Shown: positions 7,026-17,273, counted from the first letter of the stretch. The stretch: DNA of 64,000 nt from Phycisphaerae bacterium RAS1 (GCA_007859745.1 SMLU01000001.1:868001-932000); one strand, 5' to 3'. Program-made: numbers and translations. Notes: generated from the letters alone by a model not told the origin.

Positions 7026-9704
7026 TCATCCACCGGCGACGAGATCGATGAACGGGTTAATGTCCAGGATGTTCACTTCTCCATCGCCGTTCAGGTCGCC
7101 GGAAATCAAGTCGCAATCCGGCCAGGTGACGGCGAACGCGAACGGATCGCCGATCGCCAGCACGAACGCGTTGATATCCAGAATGTTCGCGGCGCCGTCG
7201 CAGTTCATGTCGCCCACCGGCCATGGCGTGCAGGCGGCTCCGCCCGGCAGGATTCGCAGGGTCCAGCTATTGAGCGTGCCGGTGTCGGCGCCGGCCTGAT
7301 CGCTGACCGTCAGTGTCCACGTGCCGGTCGGCCGCTGGTTGTCGAAGGCGGCCAGCGTTCCCGGGCCGTCCGGAGCTGAGCCTTCGTCGTCATATGTCAG
7401 GACCAGGTTGTCGGCTCCGCCGCCGCTGCGATTGTGCAGCGTGACGACCGTGCCCTGTGGCGAGGTCAGCGTGACGAGCAGGTCGCCGACGTAGGTGTGC
7501 GTCAGGTTCAGATCGACATTGACGTCGGCGATGCAGAAACGGCGCGTCACGACGGTGCGGCTGGTGATGGTCGAGTAGTCATTGATCGGCTTGGGTACGT
7601 CGGGGGACGGGAAGACGTGCCGGCCGATCTGCAAGACGACCTGCCGCGTGGAATCGCCAATGCCGTCGGTCAGATTGTCGAAGTGCACGTTGGTCACGTA
7701 GACGCCCGGCAGGAGCGATTGGGCGTCCTCGTCGATGATGAAGCGCGCTTCGACGCTCGTTCCGCCCGGCAGGACGCTGATCGGCGACGTTTCGACCGTG
7801 AGCCAGTCCACGGGCGGTTCGAGCGTGATGCCGTAGCTGATTGCGTAGTCGGCGACGTTGCGGAGCAAATAGGTCGCTTCCGCCGGCACAAACGGACCAC
7901 CCAGCGGCCCCTCGGCGCTCAGCGAGCCGGATGGGCTGACGCGCAGCGCCGCCTGCGCCTCGGGGATGGCGAGCGTCGGGTCGCCCATCAGGTTGTACAT
8001 TTCGAAGTAGCGGCGAGTCGTGCTGCCCGAGCCCATCTGCGTCAGGTAGCGCAGCTTGGTCGCGTTGAAGGCGGGGCCGACTTCACGAAGGTAGTCGTCG
8101 TAAAGGACGATGAAGAGCTTGCGCTGCAGCACGTCGTCCTCATCCCAGTAACTGTTGACGGTCGAGGCCCAGATGGCCGCTGCGCCCTTGCTCGGCGCCC
8201 GCACCCACGTTTCGGCGAAGCACTCGGTCAGGACATAGTTGCCCGTCAGACACGCGAAGCTGCACACGAGCGGGTACATGTTCGCGTTCAGCAGTCCGTT
8301 CACGTCCGACTGCGAGAAGGGCGGCCCGTCGGCCCAGCTCGTTTCCGAGCCGTGGCCGCTGTAAATGCCGAAAATCCGCCCGGCGTTGAAGGCGTTGCGA
8401 ACCTGTTGCGTGGTCGCGTTGTACGTATGGCTGTACAGCATGTCCGAGTCGATGTTGCTCGGCTCCATGTAGTTCGTAATGGTCCAGTTGTGCGTGCCCT
8501 CGGTGATGTCGTAGTTGTCCTCGGAAGCCATGAACACCGCCCGCGCGAGGTAGCCGGGGTCGGCGAACTGCTGGTTCTCGACATAGAGGGTCTTGTCGAT
8601 CATCGCCTGGAGTTGCGTTGCGGAGCGCACCGGGAAACGGCCCAGCGCGATATCGGGAAGCCAGTCCGACGTGCCGTCCATGCAGACGTAATTCAGATCG
8701 GTCTGCGGATAACCCTCGCCGCCGCCGGTCCAGTACGGGATCGTGTCCGTGTCGCCGACCAGCAGCACATATTCGGGCCGGATGAGCGGGTCAGCGTAGC
8801 GGTTTTGAATCTGGGTTTTGATCGCGGCGGCGGTCGTGCCCGGCGCGGCCGTCCAGCTTGTGAGCGAATAGCCCTGCGGCGGCTTGGCGTTGATGAAGGG
8901 GGTAATCGCCGAGGCGTAGGCGCTGGCGACGACCATGAAGATATCGCCCGTGCCGGTCTGGCCGCGCGTCAGCGAGCGGCCGTTGGCCGTGCCGTCCGCC
9001 AGCCAGCTTGAGACGTCGTCGAGCGGTTCAAAGGCCGCGCCGTGGCCGAAATCGACTTCAACAGAAATCTGCGGCCAGACGGTGAGCTTCTGCGCGACCG
9101 GATTGTAGGCCACTGGCCGGGTTTCCAGCAGCATGAGCCTCTGGCCGCGGAAGATGCCTACGTCGGTCAACACCGCCCGTTCGGCCGGCAGGTCCGCGTC
9201 GGTGGCGTAGGCGGCCGCGTCGAAGTCGAACGGCGCGCTTTTCCGCGCGCCGGGCAGCTTCTCGACCGGCCGCTGCACGGGCATCGCGCGCCAAGCGCCC
9301 CCAAACCACGACGCATCCGCGACGATCGGGTTTTCCGCGATCACGCGGAGGCAGACGGTCGCGCTCTGCGGGACAACCAGCAACTCGCGCCGTACCGGGA
9401 TCGCCGGGGCGCCAACGTCGCCGCTGCGGGCCGAATCGGGCCAGTCGATCATGAGAAACTCCCCGCCGCGCGTCTGCACGGGCGTGACGCGCATCGCAAG
9501 CGTGTTCAGCACGAAGCGAGGGTGAGCTGGGTCGGCCAGGTCAGTCGACCACTGGACGGTTGCCGCCGGTTGTGCGGGCGTGATTCCGGGCGCGGGGCCG
9601 CCGACGCTGAGCCAGGACGGACTCGCGGCGCGCGACGCGCTGGGCTGTGAGACCAGCGCCAGCAGCATGCCGGCGCACAGGAGAGCTTTGAGAGGCGTCT
9701 TCAT
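7026..9704 (-). CDS. Secreted C25 (gingipain-like) cysteine protease with P-domain and dockerin-like C-terminus
   Basis: The ATG at 9704 has GGAG eight bases upstream and opens a signal peptide (MKTPLKALLCAGMLLALVSQ). The 892-residue protein has a propeptide-like region to about 245, then a C25 peptidase domain with catalytic H451 in YSGHG and C485 in CSFACLTG, and the late motif LMGDPTL. A proprotein-convertase P-like beta domain follows at about 705-830 (DLNLTHTYVGDLLVTLTSPQ), then two dockerin-like motifs (GDMNCDGAANILDINAF, GDLNGDGEVNILDINPF). It should be an exported endopeptidase. It shares strand and C-terminal module with the neighbouring carboxypeptidase, which suggests a common surface or complex location. 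Confidence 0.9.
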   Translation of the reverse strand: MKTPLKALLCAGMLLALVSQPSASRAASPSWLSVGGPAPGITPAQPAATVQWSTDLADPAHPRFVLNTLAMRVTPVQTRGGEFLMIDWPDSARSGDVGAPAIPVRRELLVVPQSATVCLRVIAENPIVADASWFGGAWRAMPVQRPVEKLPGARKSAPFDFDAAAYATDADLPAERAVLTDVGIFRGQRLMLLETRPVAYNPVAQKLTVWPQISVEVDFGHGAAFEPLDDVSSWLADGTANGRSLTRGQTGTGDIFMVVASAYASAITPFINAKPPQGYSLTSWTAAPGTTAAAIKTQIQNRYADPLIRPEYVLLVGDTDTIPYWTGGGEGYPQTDLNYVCMDGTSDWLPDIALGRFPVRSATQLQAMIDKTLYVENQQFADPGYLARAVFMASEDNYDITEGTHNWTITNYMEPSNIDSDMLYSHTYNATTQQVRNAFNAGRIFGIYSGHGSETSWADGPPFSQSDVNGLLNANMYPLVCSFACLTGNYVLTECFAETWVRAPSKGAAAIWASTVNSYWDEDDVLQRKLFIVLYDDYLREVGPAFNATKLRYLTQMGSGSTTRRYFEMYNLMGDPTLAIPEAQAALRVSPSGSLSAEGPLGGPFVPAEATYLLRNVADYAISYGITLEPPVDWLTVETSPISVLPGGTSVEARFIIDEDAQSLLPGVYVTNVHFDNLTDGIGDSTRQVVLQIGRHVFPSPDVPKPINDYSTITSRTVVTRRFCIADVNVDLNLTHTYVGDLLVTLTSPQGTVVTLHNRSGGGADNLVLTYDDEGSAPDGPGTLAAFDNQRPTGTWTLTVSDQAGADTGTLNSWTLRILPGGAACTPWPVGDMNCDGAANILDINAFVLAIGDPFAFAVTWPDCDLISGDLNGDGEVNILDINPFIDLVAGG

Positions 9705-10042
9705 GATCGTCACTCCGTTGAAATGCGAAGAACGGGGTTGCCGCGGACTCTGGCGTGCAACCCGCCTTGCCGTTGTGTTGCTGCGCGAAATGTGTGGACG
9801 GACTTTCCACCCGGCCCGGACGGCAGTCGAAATGAACTCATCACCCGCCACAGTCCGCCTCGGCCCTTCGGCCCGGCGGTCTACATGCCTGCTGACAGGA
9901 TGATACCACGGGCGACCGCCGAAGGAAACGGCTCCCACGCCCGGCGCTCCCGCGCCGTCCACGCTCGCTCCCGCGTCTGCCGCGCCATCTGCGACGGGCG
10001 GCACGCCCAGGGTTGACCGCAGGGCCGCGCGGGCCTGTCTAT
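9705..10042. other. Gap with no recognisable gene
   Basis: The 338 bases upstream of the C25 protease hold no convincing reading frame. One + frame near 9900-10015 is rich in Pro, Ala and Thr but has stop codons before it and runs into repeat DNA, so it is at most a remnant. The promoter of the protease should lie in the part next to 9704, but I see no clear -35/-10 pair. Confidence 0.5.
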
Positions 10043-10140
10043 CAGAACCCGCCGCGCCAAGCGGCGGGGTGACGTCCGCGGCCTGTGTGACGCCGCTTGA
10101 CCACGATCGTCACCCCGCCGCTTGGCGCGGCGGGTTCCGA
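10043..10140. repeat. REPIN-like element, family A (copy 2)
   Basis: Head hairpin CCCGCCGC-GCCAA-GCGGCGGG and its inverted copy at the right end enclose about 35 bases. It lies directly upstream of the SRPBCC/ArsR promoter, ending about 18 bases before the -35 box. Confidence 0.9.
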
Positions 10141-10158
10141 ACGACCGCCAAGGTGGCG

Positions 10159-10187
10159 TTGACTCCCGCGCGCCGGATGCCTAATAT
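10159..10187 (+). promoter_or_regulatory. Sigma-70-type promoter of the SRPBCC-arsR operon
   Basis: TTGACT at 10159-10164 and TAATAT at 10182-10187 are separated by the ideal 17 bases. Transcription should start near 10194, only about a dozen bases before the ATG. This is among the best promoter matches in the window. Confidence 0.75.
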
Positions 10188-10206
10188 GCAACCTGGAGGT
10201 TGCACA
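10185..10206 (+). promoter_or_regulatory. Palindromic operator overlapping -10 box and ribosome-binding site
   Basis: TATGCAACC (10185-10193) and GGTTGCACA (10198-10206) form an inverted repeat matching at 8 of 9 positions around the centre TGGA. It overlaps the end of the -10 box, the likely start of transcription and the Shine-Dalgarno GGAGG (10195-10199). Since the operon encodes an ArsR-family repressor, autorepression by binding here is the simplest reading (inference). Confidence 0.65.
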
Positions 10207-10670
10207 TGGGCAAAACGACCAGCGACCGCATCGAGCTCGAGATCGATCTGAAGGCGACGCCCGCCCGCGTCTGGCGCGCGCTCACCGACCACCGGGAATT
10301 CGGCCTGTGGTTCCGCGTCAACCTGGAAGGGCCCTTCATTCCCGGAAAAACCACCCGTGGCCGGATCACCTACCCCGGCTACGAACACCTGATCATGGAA
10401 GTCGTGGTGCAGAAAATGGAGCCCGAGCGGCTCTTCTCCTACACCTGGCATCCCTACGCCGTCGATCCCAACACCGATTATTCCGGGGAACCGCCCACGT
10501 TAGTCGAGTTCCGGCTCGAACAAACGGCGACCGGGACGCGGCTGCGCATCACGGAGTCCGGATTCGACGCCATCCCCGCTGAGCGGCGCGACGAGGCCTT
10601 CCGCATGAACAGCGGCGGCTGGACCACGCAGCTCGCGAACATCGAGGCCTATGTCGCCGGCCGATCGTAG
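10206..10670 (+). CDS. SRPBCC (AHSA1-type) family protein
   Basis: 154 residues from the ATG at 10206, which has GGAGG at a six-base spacing. The sequence begins MGKTTSDRIELEIDLKATPA and contains the helix-grip start motif RVWRALTDHREFGLWF, typical of AHSA1/START-like proteins that bind hydrophobic ligands in a deep pocket. Pairs of an AHSA1-like gene with an ArsR regulator are common in bacteria and are usually co-transcribed. The ligand is unknown. The 3' end overlaps the regulator gene by 20 bases, implying translational coupling. Confidence 0.88.
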   Translation: MGKTTSDRIELEIDLKATPARVWRALTDHREFGLWFRVNLEGPFIPGKTTRGRITYPGYEHLIMEVVVQKMEPERLFSYTWHPYAVDPNTDYSGEPPTLVEFRLEQTATGTRLRITESGFDAIPAERRDEAFRMNSGGWTTQLANIEAYVAGRS

Positions 10671-11010
10671 CGGCGCGGGCGACACGCGCGCCTTCGCGCC
10701 GGTTTTCGCCGCCCTGGGAGACGAGACGCGGCTGACGCTGCTCTCCAGGCTGGGCGCCGGGTCGCCGCTCTCGATCACGCGGCTGACACGGGGCTCGCGC
10801 CTGACGCGACAGGCTGTGACGAAGCACCTGCGCGTGATGCAGCGCGCCGGACTCGTGCGCGGCGTGCGGCGCGGACGCGAGCGCCTGTTTGAGCTGCGGC
10901 CCGAGCCGCTTCACGCCGCACAGCAGGCGATGCTGAACATCGCTCGGCAGTGGGAAATGGCGCTGGCACGGCTGAAGGAACTCGTCGAGTCGCCAGACCC
11001 CGGCGTGTAG
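10651..11010 (+). CDS. ArsR-family winged-helix transcriptional regulator
   Basis: 119 residues. The segment FAALGDETRLTLLSRLGAGS followed by LTRQAVTKHLRVMQRAGLVR is a classic ArsR winged helix with the recognition helix around residues 50-70. There are no cysteine pairs of the metal-sensing type, so a non-metal signal, possibly the ligand of the SRPBCC partner, is likely. The gene overlaps the partner by 20 bases and should repress the shared promoter through the palindrome at 10185-10206. Its TAG stop is the first three bases of a REP element. Confidence 0.9.
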   Translation: MSPADRSGAGDTRAFAPVFAALGDETRLTLLSRLGAGSPLSITRLTRGSRLTRQAVTKHLRVMQRAGLVRGVRRGRERLFELRPEPLHAAQQAMLNIARQWEMALARLKELVESPDPGV

Positions 11011-11068
11011 GGTGGGCCGCGCCCACCATCCTCGCGCGGATGGCCAAAGAAGGCGGGCACGGCCCACC

Positions 11069-11071
<3 letters not shown>
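11008..11071. repeat. REP family F inverted pair filling a convergent gene junction
   Basis: TAGGGTGGGCCGCGCCCACC at the left and the inverted GGCACGGCCCACCCTA at the right form a two-REP unit. The left TAG (11008-11010) is the stop codon of arsR. The right CTA (11069-11071) is the stop codon, TAG, of the convergent gene on the - strand. The element therefore spans exactly from stop to stop. Other family F copies are at 56191-56250 and, in part, near 32727. Confidence 0.9.
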
Positions 11072-12547
<1,476 letters not shown>

Positions 12548-12585
12548 CAGCAGCGCCCGGATCGCGGGCGGGAGAGCCTATCGAC

Positions 12586-12627
12586 TTTGGGTGGGACGGG
12601 CGTCTCGCCCGTCCCCGCGGTCCCCGG
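12586..12627. repeat. REP family B palindrome (copy 2)
   Basis: GGGTGGGACGGGCGTCTCGC and continuation, as at 201-271 but half length. It ends three bases before the TAA stop codon of the flippase gene on the - strand. Confidence 0.75.
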
Positions 12628-12630
12628 TGG

Positions 12631-13917
12631 TTACAACTTCACTCCAAACAGCTTTCTCGCGTAGTACACGATCAGCCCCGCCTCGACGCCGTAGGCGATC
12701 GCCGTTCCCGCGGCCGACCCGGCGATCCCCAGGACCGGAATCAGCGCCGCGTTCAGCAGCGCATTGGCCGCCACAACGATCGCCACCATTCCAGTGAACA
12801 CGCCCGGCCGGCCGCCTTGCAGCACGATGCCCTGAAACGGCTTGTAGTACGCATTGACGATGATGCCGGCCATCAGGATCGCGAACGGCGGCCAGCTCGA
12901 CTCGAAGCCGCGATCCGGAACCAGCAGCCGCACGGCGGGCAGGTAGAGTGCAACCGCGGCGACGCCGATCACCAGCATCATGAGCAGGCTCAGCCGTTTG
13001 ACGCGCGCCAGGTCGCGGGCGATGTCGTCGGTCCGGCCTTCGGCGAAGTGCCGTCCCAGCGGCGGATCGACATTGCGGCGAATCACGAGCGGCAACTGGC
13101 TGAATCCCTCCGCGAGAATGGCGGCAAAGCTGTAGACGCCGACCGGCCCGTCGTCGGCCAGAAAAAGCCCGAGCAGCAGAATGTCCACGCGCGTGTTGAG
13201 TTCGGTGAAGACGCCCGCCAGCAAGCCGCGCAGGCCGTACGAAAAATGGCGCCCGATCCACGTGCGCTGCGCCTCGAAGCTCACGATCGGACAGACGCGC
13301 GCCTGCACGTACGCGGCCACGCCGACGAACAGCGCCGCCTCCGCGACCGAGAGCGACGCCGCCAGCCAGACCGTCGGCCAGCGAAGCGCGATCACCGCGG
13401 CGATCCCCGCGACGATCATCAGCACGCGCAGCGCCTGAAACAGGGCGTAGGCGCGCATGTGGCTGACCCCGTTCAGCGTGTTCATCAGCACTTTGTTCAA
13501 CGAGAACAGCAGCAGTCCCGGGATTGTCAGCAGCAGTCCCCGGCCGACGTCGGGGCTGTTCAGGACCGCGGCCGTCACGCCGTGCAGCGCCGCCGCCGCC
13601 CCACACACGACCAGCGACAACCCGCCGGCCAGCAGCAGGCCGGCGCAGGTGATCTGGCTGCGCGCCCGCCGGTCGGCCTGGTTGTACGAGACGTGCATGA
13701 GCACCGAGAGATGCACGCCGCCCACGGCGATCTGCGACAGCACGATGTAGATGGCGAAGACCTGGTTGAAGACGCCCAGCGCGGCCTGGTCCAGGTAGCG
13801 GGCGATCAACAGGTTGATCAGCGCGCCCGACACGCCCAGGACGGCGAGGCTGGCCAGGTTCCAGATCAGATCGACATTGAACTTGCGGCCCGCGGCGGCG
13901 GCCGCGCTTGCAGACAT
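12631..13917 (-). CDS. Polysaccharide/lipid-linked oligosaccharide flippase-like membrane protein (Wzx/MATE-like)
   Basis: 428 residues with roughly 12-14 hydrophobic segments spread over the whole length. The start, FNVDLIWNLASLAVLGVSGA followed by LINLLIARYLDQAALGVFNQ, is the typical first-helix pattern of Wzx/RfbX-type flippases, which move lipid-linked sugar units across the inner membrane for cell-surface polysaccharides. No glycosyltransferase genes are adjacent, so the polymer is unknown. wecB at 43 kb could belong to the same surface pathway. Confidence 0.8.
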   Translation of the reverse strand: MSASAAAAAGRKFNVDLIWNLASLAVLGVSGALINLLIARYLDQAALGVFNQVFAIYIVLSQIAVGGVHLSVLMHVSYNQADRRARSQITCAGLLLAGGLSLVVCGAAAALHGVTAAVLNSPDVGRGLLLTIPGLLLFSLNKVLMNTLNGVSHMRAYALFQALRVLMIVAGIAAVIALRWPTVWLAASLSVAEAALFVGVAAYVQARVCPIVSFEAQRTWIGRHFSYGLRGLLAGVFTELNTRVDILLLGLFLADDGPVGVYSFAAILAEGFSQLPLVIRRNVDPPLGRHFAEGRTDDIARDLARVKRLSLLMMLVIGVAAVALYLPAVRLLVPDRGFESSWPPFAILMAGIIVNAYYKPFQGIVLQGGRPGVFTGMVAIVVAANALLNAALIPVLGIAGSAAGTAIAYGVEAGLIVYYARKLFGVKL

Positions 13918-13999
13918 GCGGCGGACGGTACACGCAGGGATGCGGGTCTGGCCAGTGCGCTATGCGCGCTGCGCCGGCTGCGGTAGCATGGCGCGCGGA

Positions 14000-14662
14000 A
14001 TGACAGCGCATTTCGTCAATCTGCTCGATGAAGTCCGCCGGCGTTCGCTTCGACTTGCCAGCCAGGTCGAGGACATGCTCCAGGAGGCGTGCGAGATCGT
14101 CTTCTCGCCCAACAAGCCGCTGGCGCTTCGGGTTGTGGCGCGGGACGCCGAGGTGGACGCCGAGGAAGTCGCGGTCGAGGCCGAGGTCATCCGGCTGGTG
14201 GCGCTTTACCAGCCGGTGGGAGTCGATCTGCGGCTGCTCTTCACCGTGCTGAAAGTGACGACCGAGCTGGAGCGCGTGGCCGACTGCGCGGTGAATATCG
14301 CCGAGCGGGCCAAGCATCTCGAGGTTCAGCAGCTCGCGCCCCAGAATGAGCACGTCCGGCAGATGTGCACGCTCGTGCGGCGCGTGCTGCGGCAGGCGGT
14401 GACGGCCTACAGTTTTCAGGAGGTTGACGTGGCCCGGCAGGTGGCGGGCGGCGACGCGGAGATTGATGCGCTGTTCGGGGCGATCGTTCGCGAAGTGCTC
14501 GCGTCGGCGACCCGGTCGCCCGAGAGCCTCGCGGGATACCTGGACATCCTGTCGGTGACGAAGAACCTGGAGCGCATCGCAGACCACGCCACAAACATCG
14601 CCGAGGATGTGATCTACCTCGCGACGGGCGCGATTGTGCGGCATCGCAATCCGGGCGATTGA
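14000..14662 (+). CDS. phoU: PhoU-family phosphate signalling protein
   Basis: 220 residues from the ATG at 14000 (MTAHFVNLLDEVRRRSLRLA); an in-frame ATG at 13988 would add four residues. Two copies of the PhoU three-helix motif are visible, one with LLFTVLKVTTELERVADCAV and one with LSVTKNLERIADHATNIAED, each with the conserved E-R-[IV]-[AG]-D-x-A metal-site pattern. PhoU restrains phosphate uptake and phoR signalling in other bacteria. No pst or phoR gene is nearby. Confidence 0.93.
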   Translation: MTAHFVNLLDEVRRRSLRLASQVEDMLQEACEIVFSPNKPLALRVVARDAEVDAEEVAVEAEVIRLVALYQPVGVDLRLLFTVLKVTTELERVADCAVNIAERAKHLEVQQLAPQNEHVRQMCTLVRRVLRQAVTAYSFQEVDVARQVAGGDAEIDALFGAIVREVLASATRSPESLAGYLDILSVTKNLERIADHATNIAEDVIYLATGAIVRHRNPGD

Positions 14663-14919
14663 CGCGCGTTTCGCGACTTCGGTTAATGTATGCGATCGCG
14701 TGGTTGCCTTAATTGAACCACGGAGTCACGGAGACACGGAGAATGCGGAAGAGCGGAATCGACAAGCGGAGGGATGAGCGTCGCGGAACGCCCGATACGC
14801 CGCGCGCCGTTTGTCCCTTCATCGCGCTAATCCCCCCTTCGTGTCCTCGCCGCCCCTCCGCGACTCCGTGCTGAGAATTCGCCGCTGCATGACATCTCGC
14901 GCCGGAAGGAGCACGCACG
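14663..14919. other. Gap with short 'CACGGAG' inverted repeats
   Basis: About 257 bases between phoU and tssA. ACCACGGAGTCACGGAGACA near 14714-14740 and the partly complementary CTCCGCGACTCCGTG near 14856-14872 could pair. No gene is seen. A Shine-Dalgarno AAGGAG precedes the tssA ATG. Confidence 0.5.
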
Positions 14920-16530
14920 ATGGCCTTCGAACATGATCCGATCGTCGCGCTGGGAAAAGATCCGATTCGCGCCGACGGCCCCGCCGGCGACCCGGTGCGC
15001 TACGACACTGATTTCGAGCAGCTTCAGGCGCAGCTCGACCGGCTCGGCTCGCTGACCGGCGAGGAAGTGCAGTGGTCCACGGTCGTCGACCTGGCAACGC
15101 AAATCCTGCAGAAAAAATCCAAGGATCTGCTGGTTCTCACCTACCTGGTGCTCGGAATCTTCAACCAGAACGGGTACGCCGGTCTGGCGGCCGGCCTTGA
15201 TACGTACAACGAGTTCCTGAAGAACTTCTGGGAGAAGTGCTATCCGAAGGTGAAGCCGCCGCACGGCCGCTTCAACTCGGTGCAGTACCTGATCGACAAG
15301 CTGCTGCCCAGCATTGAAATCAAGAGCGGGCAGATCAAGCGCGAGCCGACCGCGGGCGAGAAGCCGGCGGTTCACAAGTGCGCCGAGCTGGGCGACCAGC
15401 TCAGCACCACCGTGACGGCCTGCTTCCGCGAATTCGGCCCCGACCAGCAGCCCGCGATTGCCCAATTCGTACGGGCGCTGAAGAGCCTGCGCGACAAGGT
15501 CGGCCCGCTGGTCGATCCGAAAGCCGCCGCGGCCGCAGCAGCAGCCGCCGCCGCGCCCGCCGCGGGCGCCGCGCCGGCCGGTGAAGGGGGCGCCGCCCCC
15601 GCCGCGGGCGGCGGCGGAATGGCCGTTCCCGAGACGTTCGCCAGCGCCCAACAGGCGACGCAGACTGTCGTCAAGATTGCCAAGTACCTATTCACGCAGG
15701 ACAACAAGGACGCCCGGGCGTATCGGCTGGCGCGCGCCGTTCATTTTGGCGGGCTGCCAGCGCCGCCCAAGTCCGGACTGCTTCCTCCGCCGCCCAAGCC
15801 GCGACGCGACGCGTTCGACAAGATGATCGGCGACGGCGAGTGGGCCCAGCTTTTGACCGAGACCGAGAACCAGTTCCTGCTGACGCCGCTGTGGATCGAC
15901 ATGCAGCGCTACATCGCCAGCGCGCTCAAGGCACTGGGCGCGCCGCATCAGAATGCGTACATGGCGGTCGTGCTGGACACGTTGGCCCTGCAGGCTCGCT
16001 TTCCCCAGATTCTCGACGTGACCTTCAAGGACGGCACGCCCTTCGCTGACGGCGCCACCAAGGGCTGGCTCGCCGACGTCGGCAAGGAGCACGGCATCGG
16101 CAGCGGCGGGAGCGGCGGCGGCAGCAACGGCGACGCGCTTTCGGCCGCGCTCACCGAGGCCCGCAAGCTGCTCACCGAGTCCAAACCCGCCGACGCGGTC
16201 GGCCGGCTCGCCGGCGTGGTCGAGTCTTCCGGCGTCGGGCGTCAGCGCTTCCGGGCGCAGCTCGCGCTGGCCGATTTCTGCATGGGCATGAACAAGCTCA
16301 CGCTCGCCGCGCCGATTCTTGAAGGCCTCGAAACCGAGATCGAGCATTTCCACGTGGACGAGTGGGAGCCGGACCTGGCGGCGACAGCCCTGCGCAACCT
16401 GTACGAGTGCATGACCAAGCTCAAGCAGAAACCGACGCCTGACGAATTCGTCCGCATGGGCGGCATTTTCGCCCGCCTGTGCCGGCTGGATCCGAAATCG
16501 GCGCTGAGTTTCGACGCGGCGAAGAAGTGA
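14920..16530 (+). CDS. tssA: Type VI secretion-associated protein TssA (ImpA N-terminal family)
   Basis: 536 residues. The N-terminal ~130 residues form an ImpA_N domain (VRYDTDFEQLQAQLDRLGSL; then DLLVLTYLVLGIFNQNGYAG), the hallmark of TssA, which primes and caps the growing contractile sheath. An alanine-rich linker (about 195-225) with little sequence complexity joins this to a helical C-terminal part. AAGGAG precedes the ATG. No other T6SS gene (tssB, tssC, tssK, tssM) is in the window apart from the lipoprotein directly downstream, so the apparatus must be encoded elsewhere or this protein has another role. Confidence 0.85.
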   Translation: MAFEHDPIVALGKDPIRADGPAGDPVRYDTDFEQLQAQLDRLGSLTGEEVQWSTVVDLATQILQKKSKDLLVLTYLVLGIFNQNGYAGLAAGLDTYNEFLKNFWEKCYPKVKPPHGRFNSVQYLIDKLLPSIEIKSGQIKREPTAGEKPAVHKCAELGDQLSTTVTACFREFGPDQQPAIAQFVRALKSLRDKVGPLVDPKAAAAAAAAAAAPAAGAAPAGEGGAAPAAGGGGMAVPETFASAQQATQTVVKIAKYLFTQDNKDARAYRLARAVHFGGLPAPPKSGLLPPPPKPRRDAFDKMIGDGEWAQLLTETENQFLLTPLWIDMQRYIASALKALGAPHQNAYMAVVLDTLALQARFPQILDVTFKDGTPFADGATKGWLADVGKEHGIGSGGSGGGSNGDALSAALTEARKLLTESKPADAVGRLAGVVESSGVGRQRFRAQLALADFCMGMNKLTLAAPILEGLETEIEHFHVDEWEPDLAATALRNLYECMTKLKQKPTPDEFVRMGGIFARLCRLDPKSALSFDAAKK

Positions 16531-17273
16531 ATGTTGGTGACCAAGACGAACGCGCTAGCGAGCCGCGCGGCGGCACGCCGACCCGGGTTTCCTCGACACG
16601 TCCCAAGCTGTGCGGCGGTTTGGGCGCGGCTGTACTGCTTCTTCTTCTCGCACTCGCCGGCTGCGGCCAGGGCGGCGCCGCGTCCGGCACCGCAGCGACG
16701 ACCGAAACACCGCGCCAAACCGTTCAGAAGATCATCGACCTTCGCGCCCGCCGCGACTACCAGCAACTTCGCACGTTGATCGTCCCCGCCCATGCCTCCA
16801 ACGTCGTCACCACGCTCATCGCCGTCGACGAGTTTCTGGCCGCCAATGACGCGCTGTGCACGCTGCTCCGCCAGGAGGTCGGCGTGGGCGTCGCGGAAAT
16901 GATCGACCAGTCGCCCGTGGGCAGTACCCTGGATATCTTCAGCCGCTACGTCGAGCTGCTGGACGAACGGGTCAGCGGCGAGACGGCGACCGTGGGGTTT
17001 CTCATCAATCACGAGCTGCCGGCGCGCGACGCGCGGCTGGTGCGGGACGGGGCGGTCTGGCGATACGACCCAGGGGAGGGATTCGACCCCGCCCTGCCGG
17101 ACGCGTTTCGCAAGATGGCCGCGGGACTGCGCGACACCGCCGACGCCTTTCGCGACGGGCGCGTCCGGCCGGACGATATCCGCGCCGATCCGGAGAAGCT
17201 GGTGTCAGAGGTGATGCTGCGCATGAGCGCCGGCGTGCGGATGCTGCCGGCGGCGGGCGAGCGGAAAAAATAG
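16527..17273 (+). CDS. Putative lipoprotein translated in overlap with tssA
   Basis: The likely start is the GTG at 16527, which overlaps the TGA of tssA (GTGA), giving 248 residues. After about 30 mostly polar residues a hydrophobic stretch ends in LLLLLALAGCGQ, a good lipobox with the acylated cysteine at about residue 46; the N-region is longer than usual. The mature part has no family I recognise (motifs TVQKIIDLRARRDYQQLRTL, GFLINHELPARDARLVRDGA). Because it is coupled to tssA it may be a T6SS accessory lipoprotein, but it does not clearly resemble TssJ. Confidence 0.65.
   Translation: MNVGDQDERASEPRGGTPTRVSSTRPKLCGGLGAAVLLLLLALAGCGQGGAASGTAATTETPRQTVQKIIDLRARRDYQQLRTLIVPAHASNVVTTLIAVDEFLAANDALCTLLRQEVGVGVAEMIDQSPVGSTLDIFSRYVELLDERVSGETATVGFLINHELPARDARLVRDGAVWRYDPGEGFDPALPDAFRKMAAGLRDTADAFRDGRVRPDDIRADPEKLVSEVMLRMSAGVRMLPAAGERKK

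Noticed and set aside
9895-10016. Pro/Ala/Thr-rich + frame between the C25 protease and the SRPBCC operon
   Set aside because: No start codon in frame after the preceding stop and it continues into repeat DNA; low complexity alone is weak evidence.
12578-14644. 688-codon frame on the - strand and a 512-codon frame on + over the flippase gene
   Set aside because: Arg- and Gly-rich translations without domains; the flippase frame has clear membrane helices and phoU occupies the right part on the other strand.
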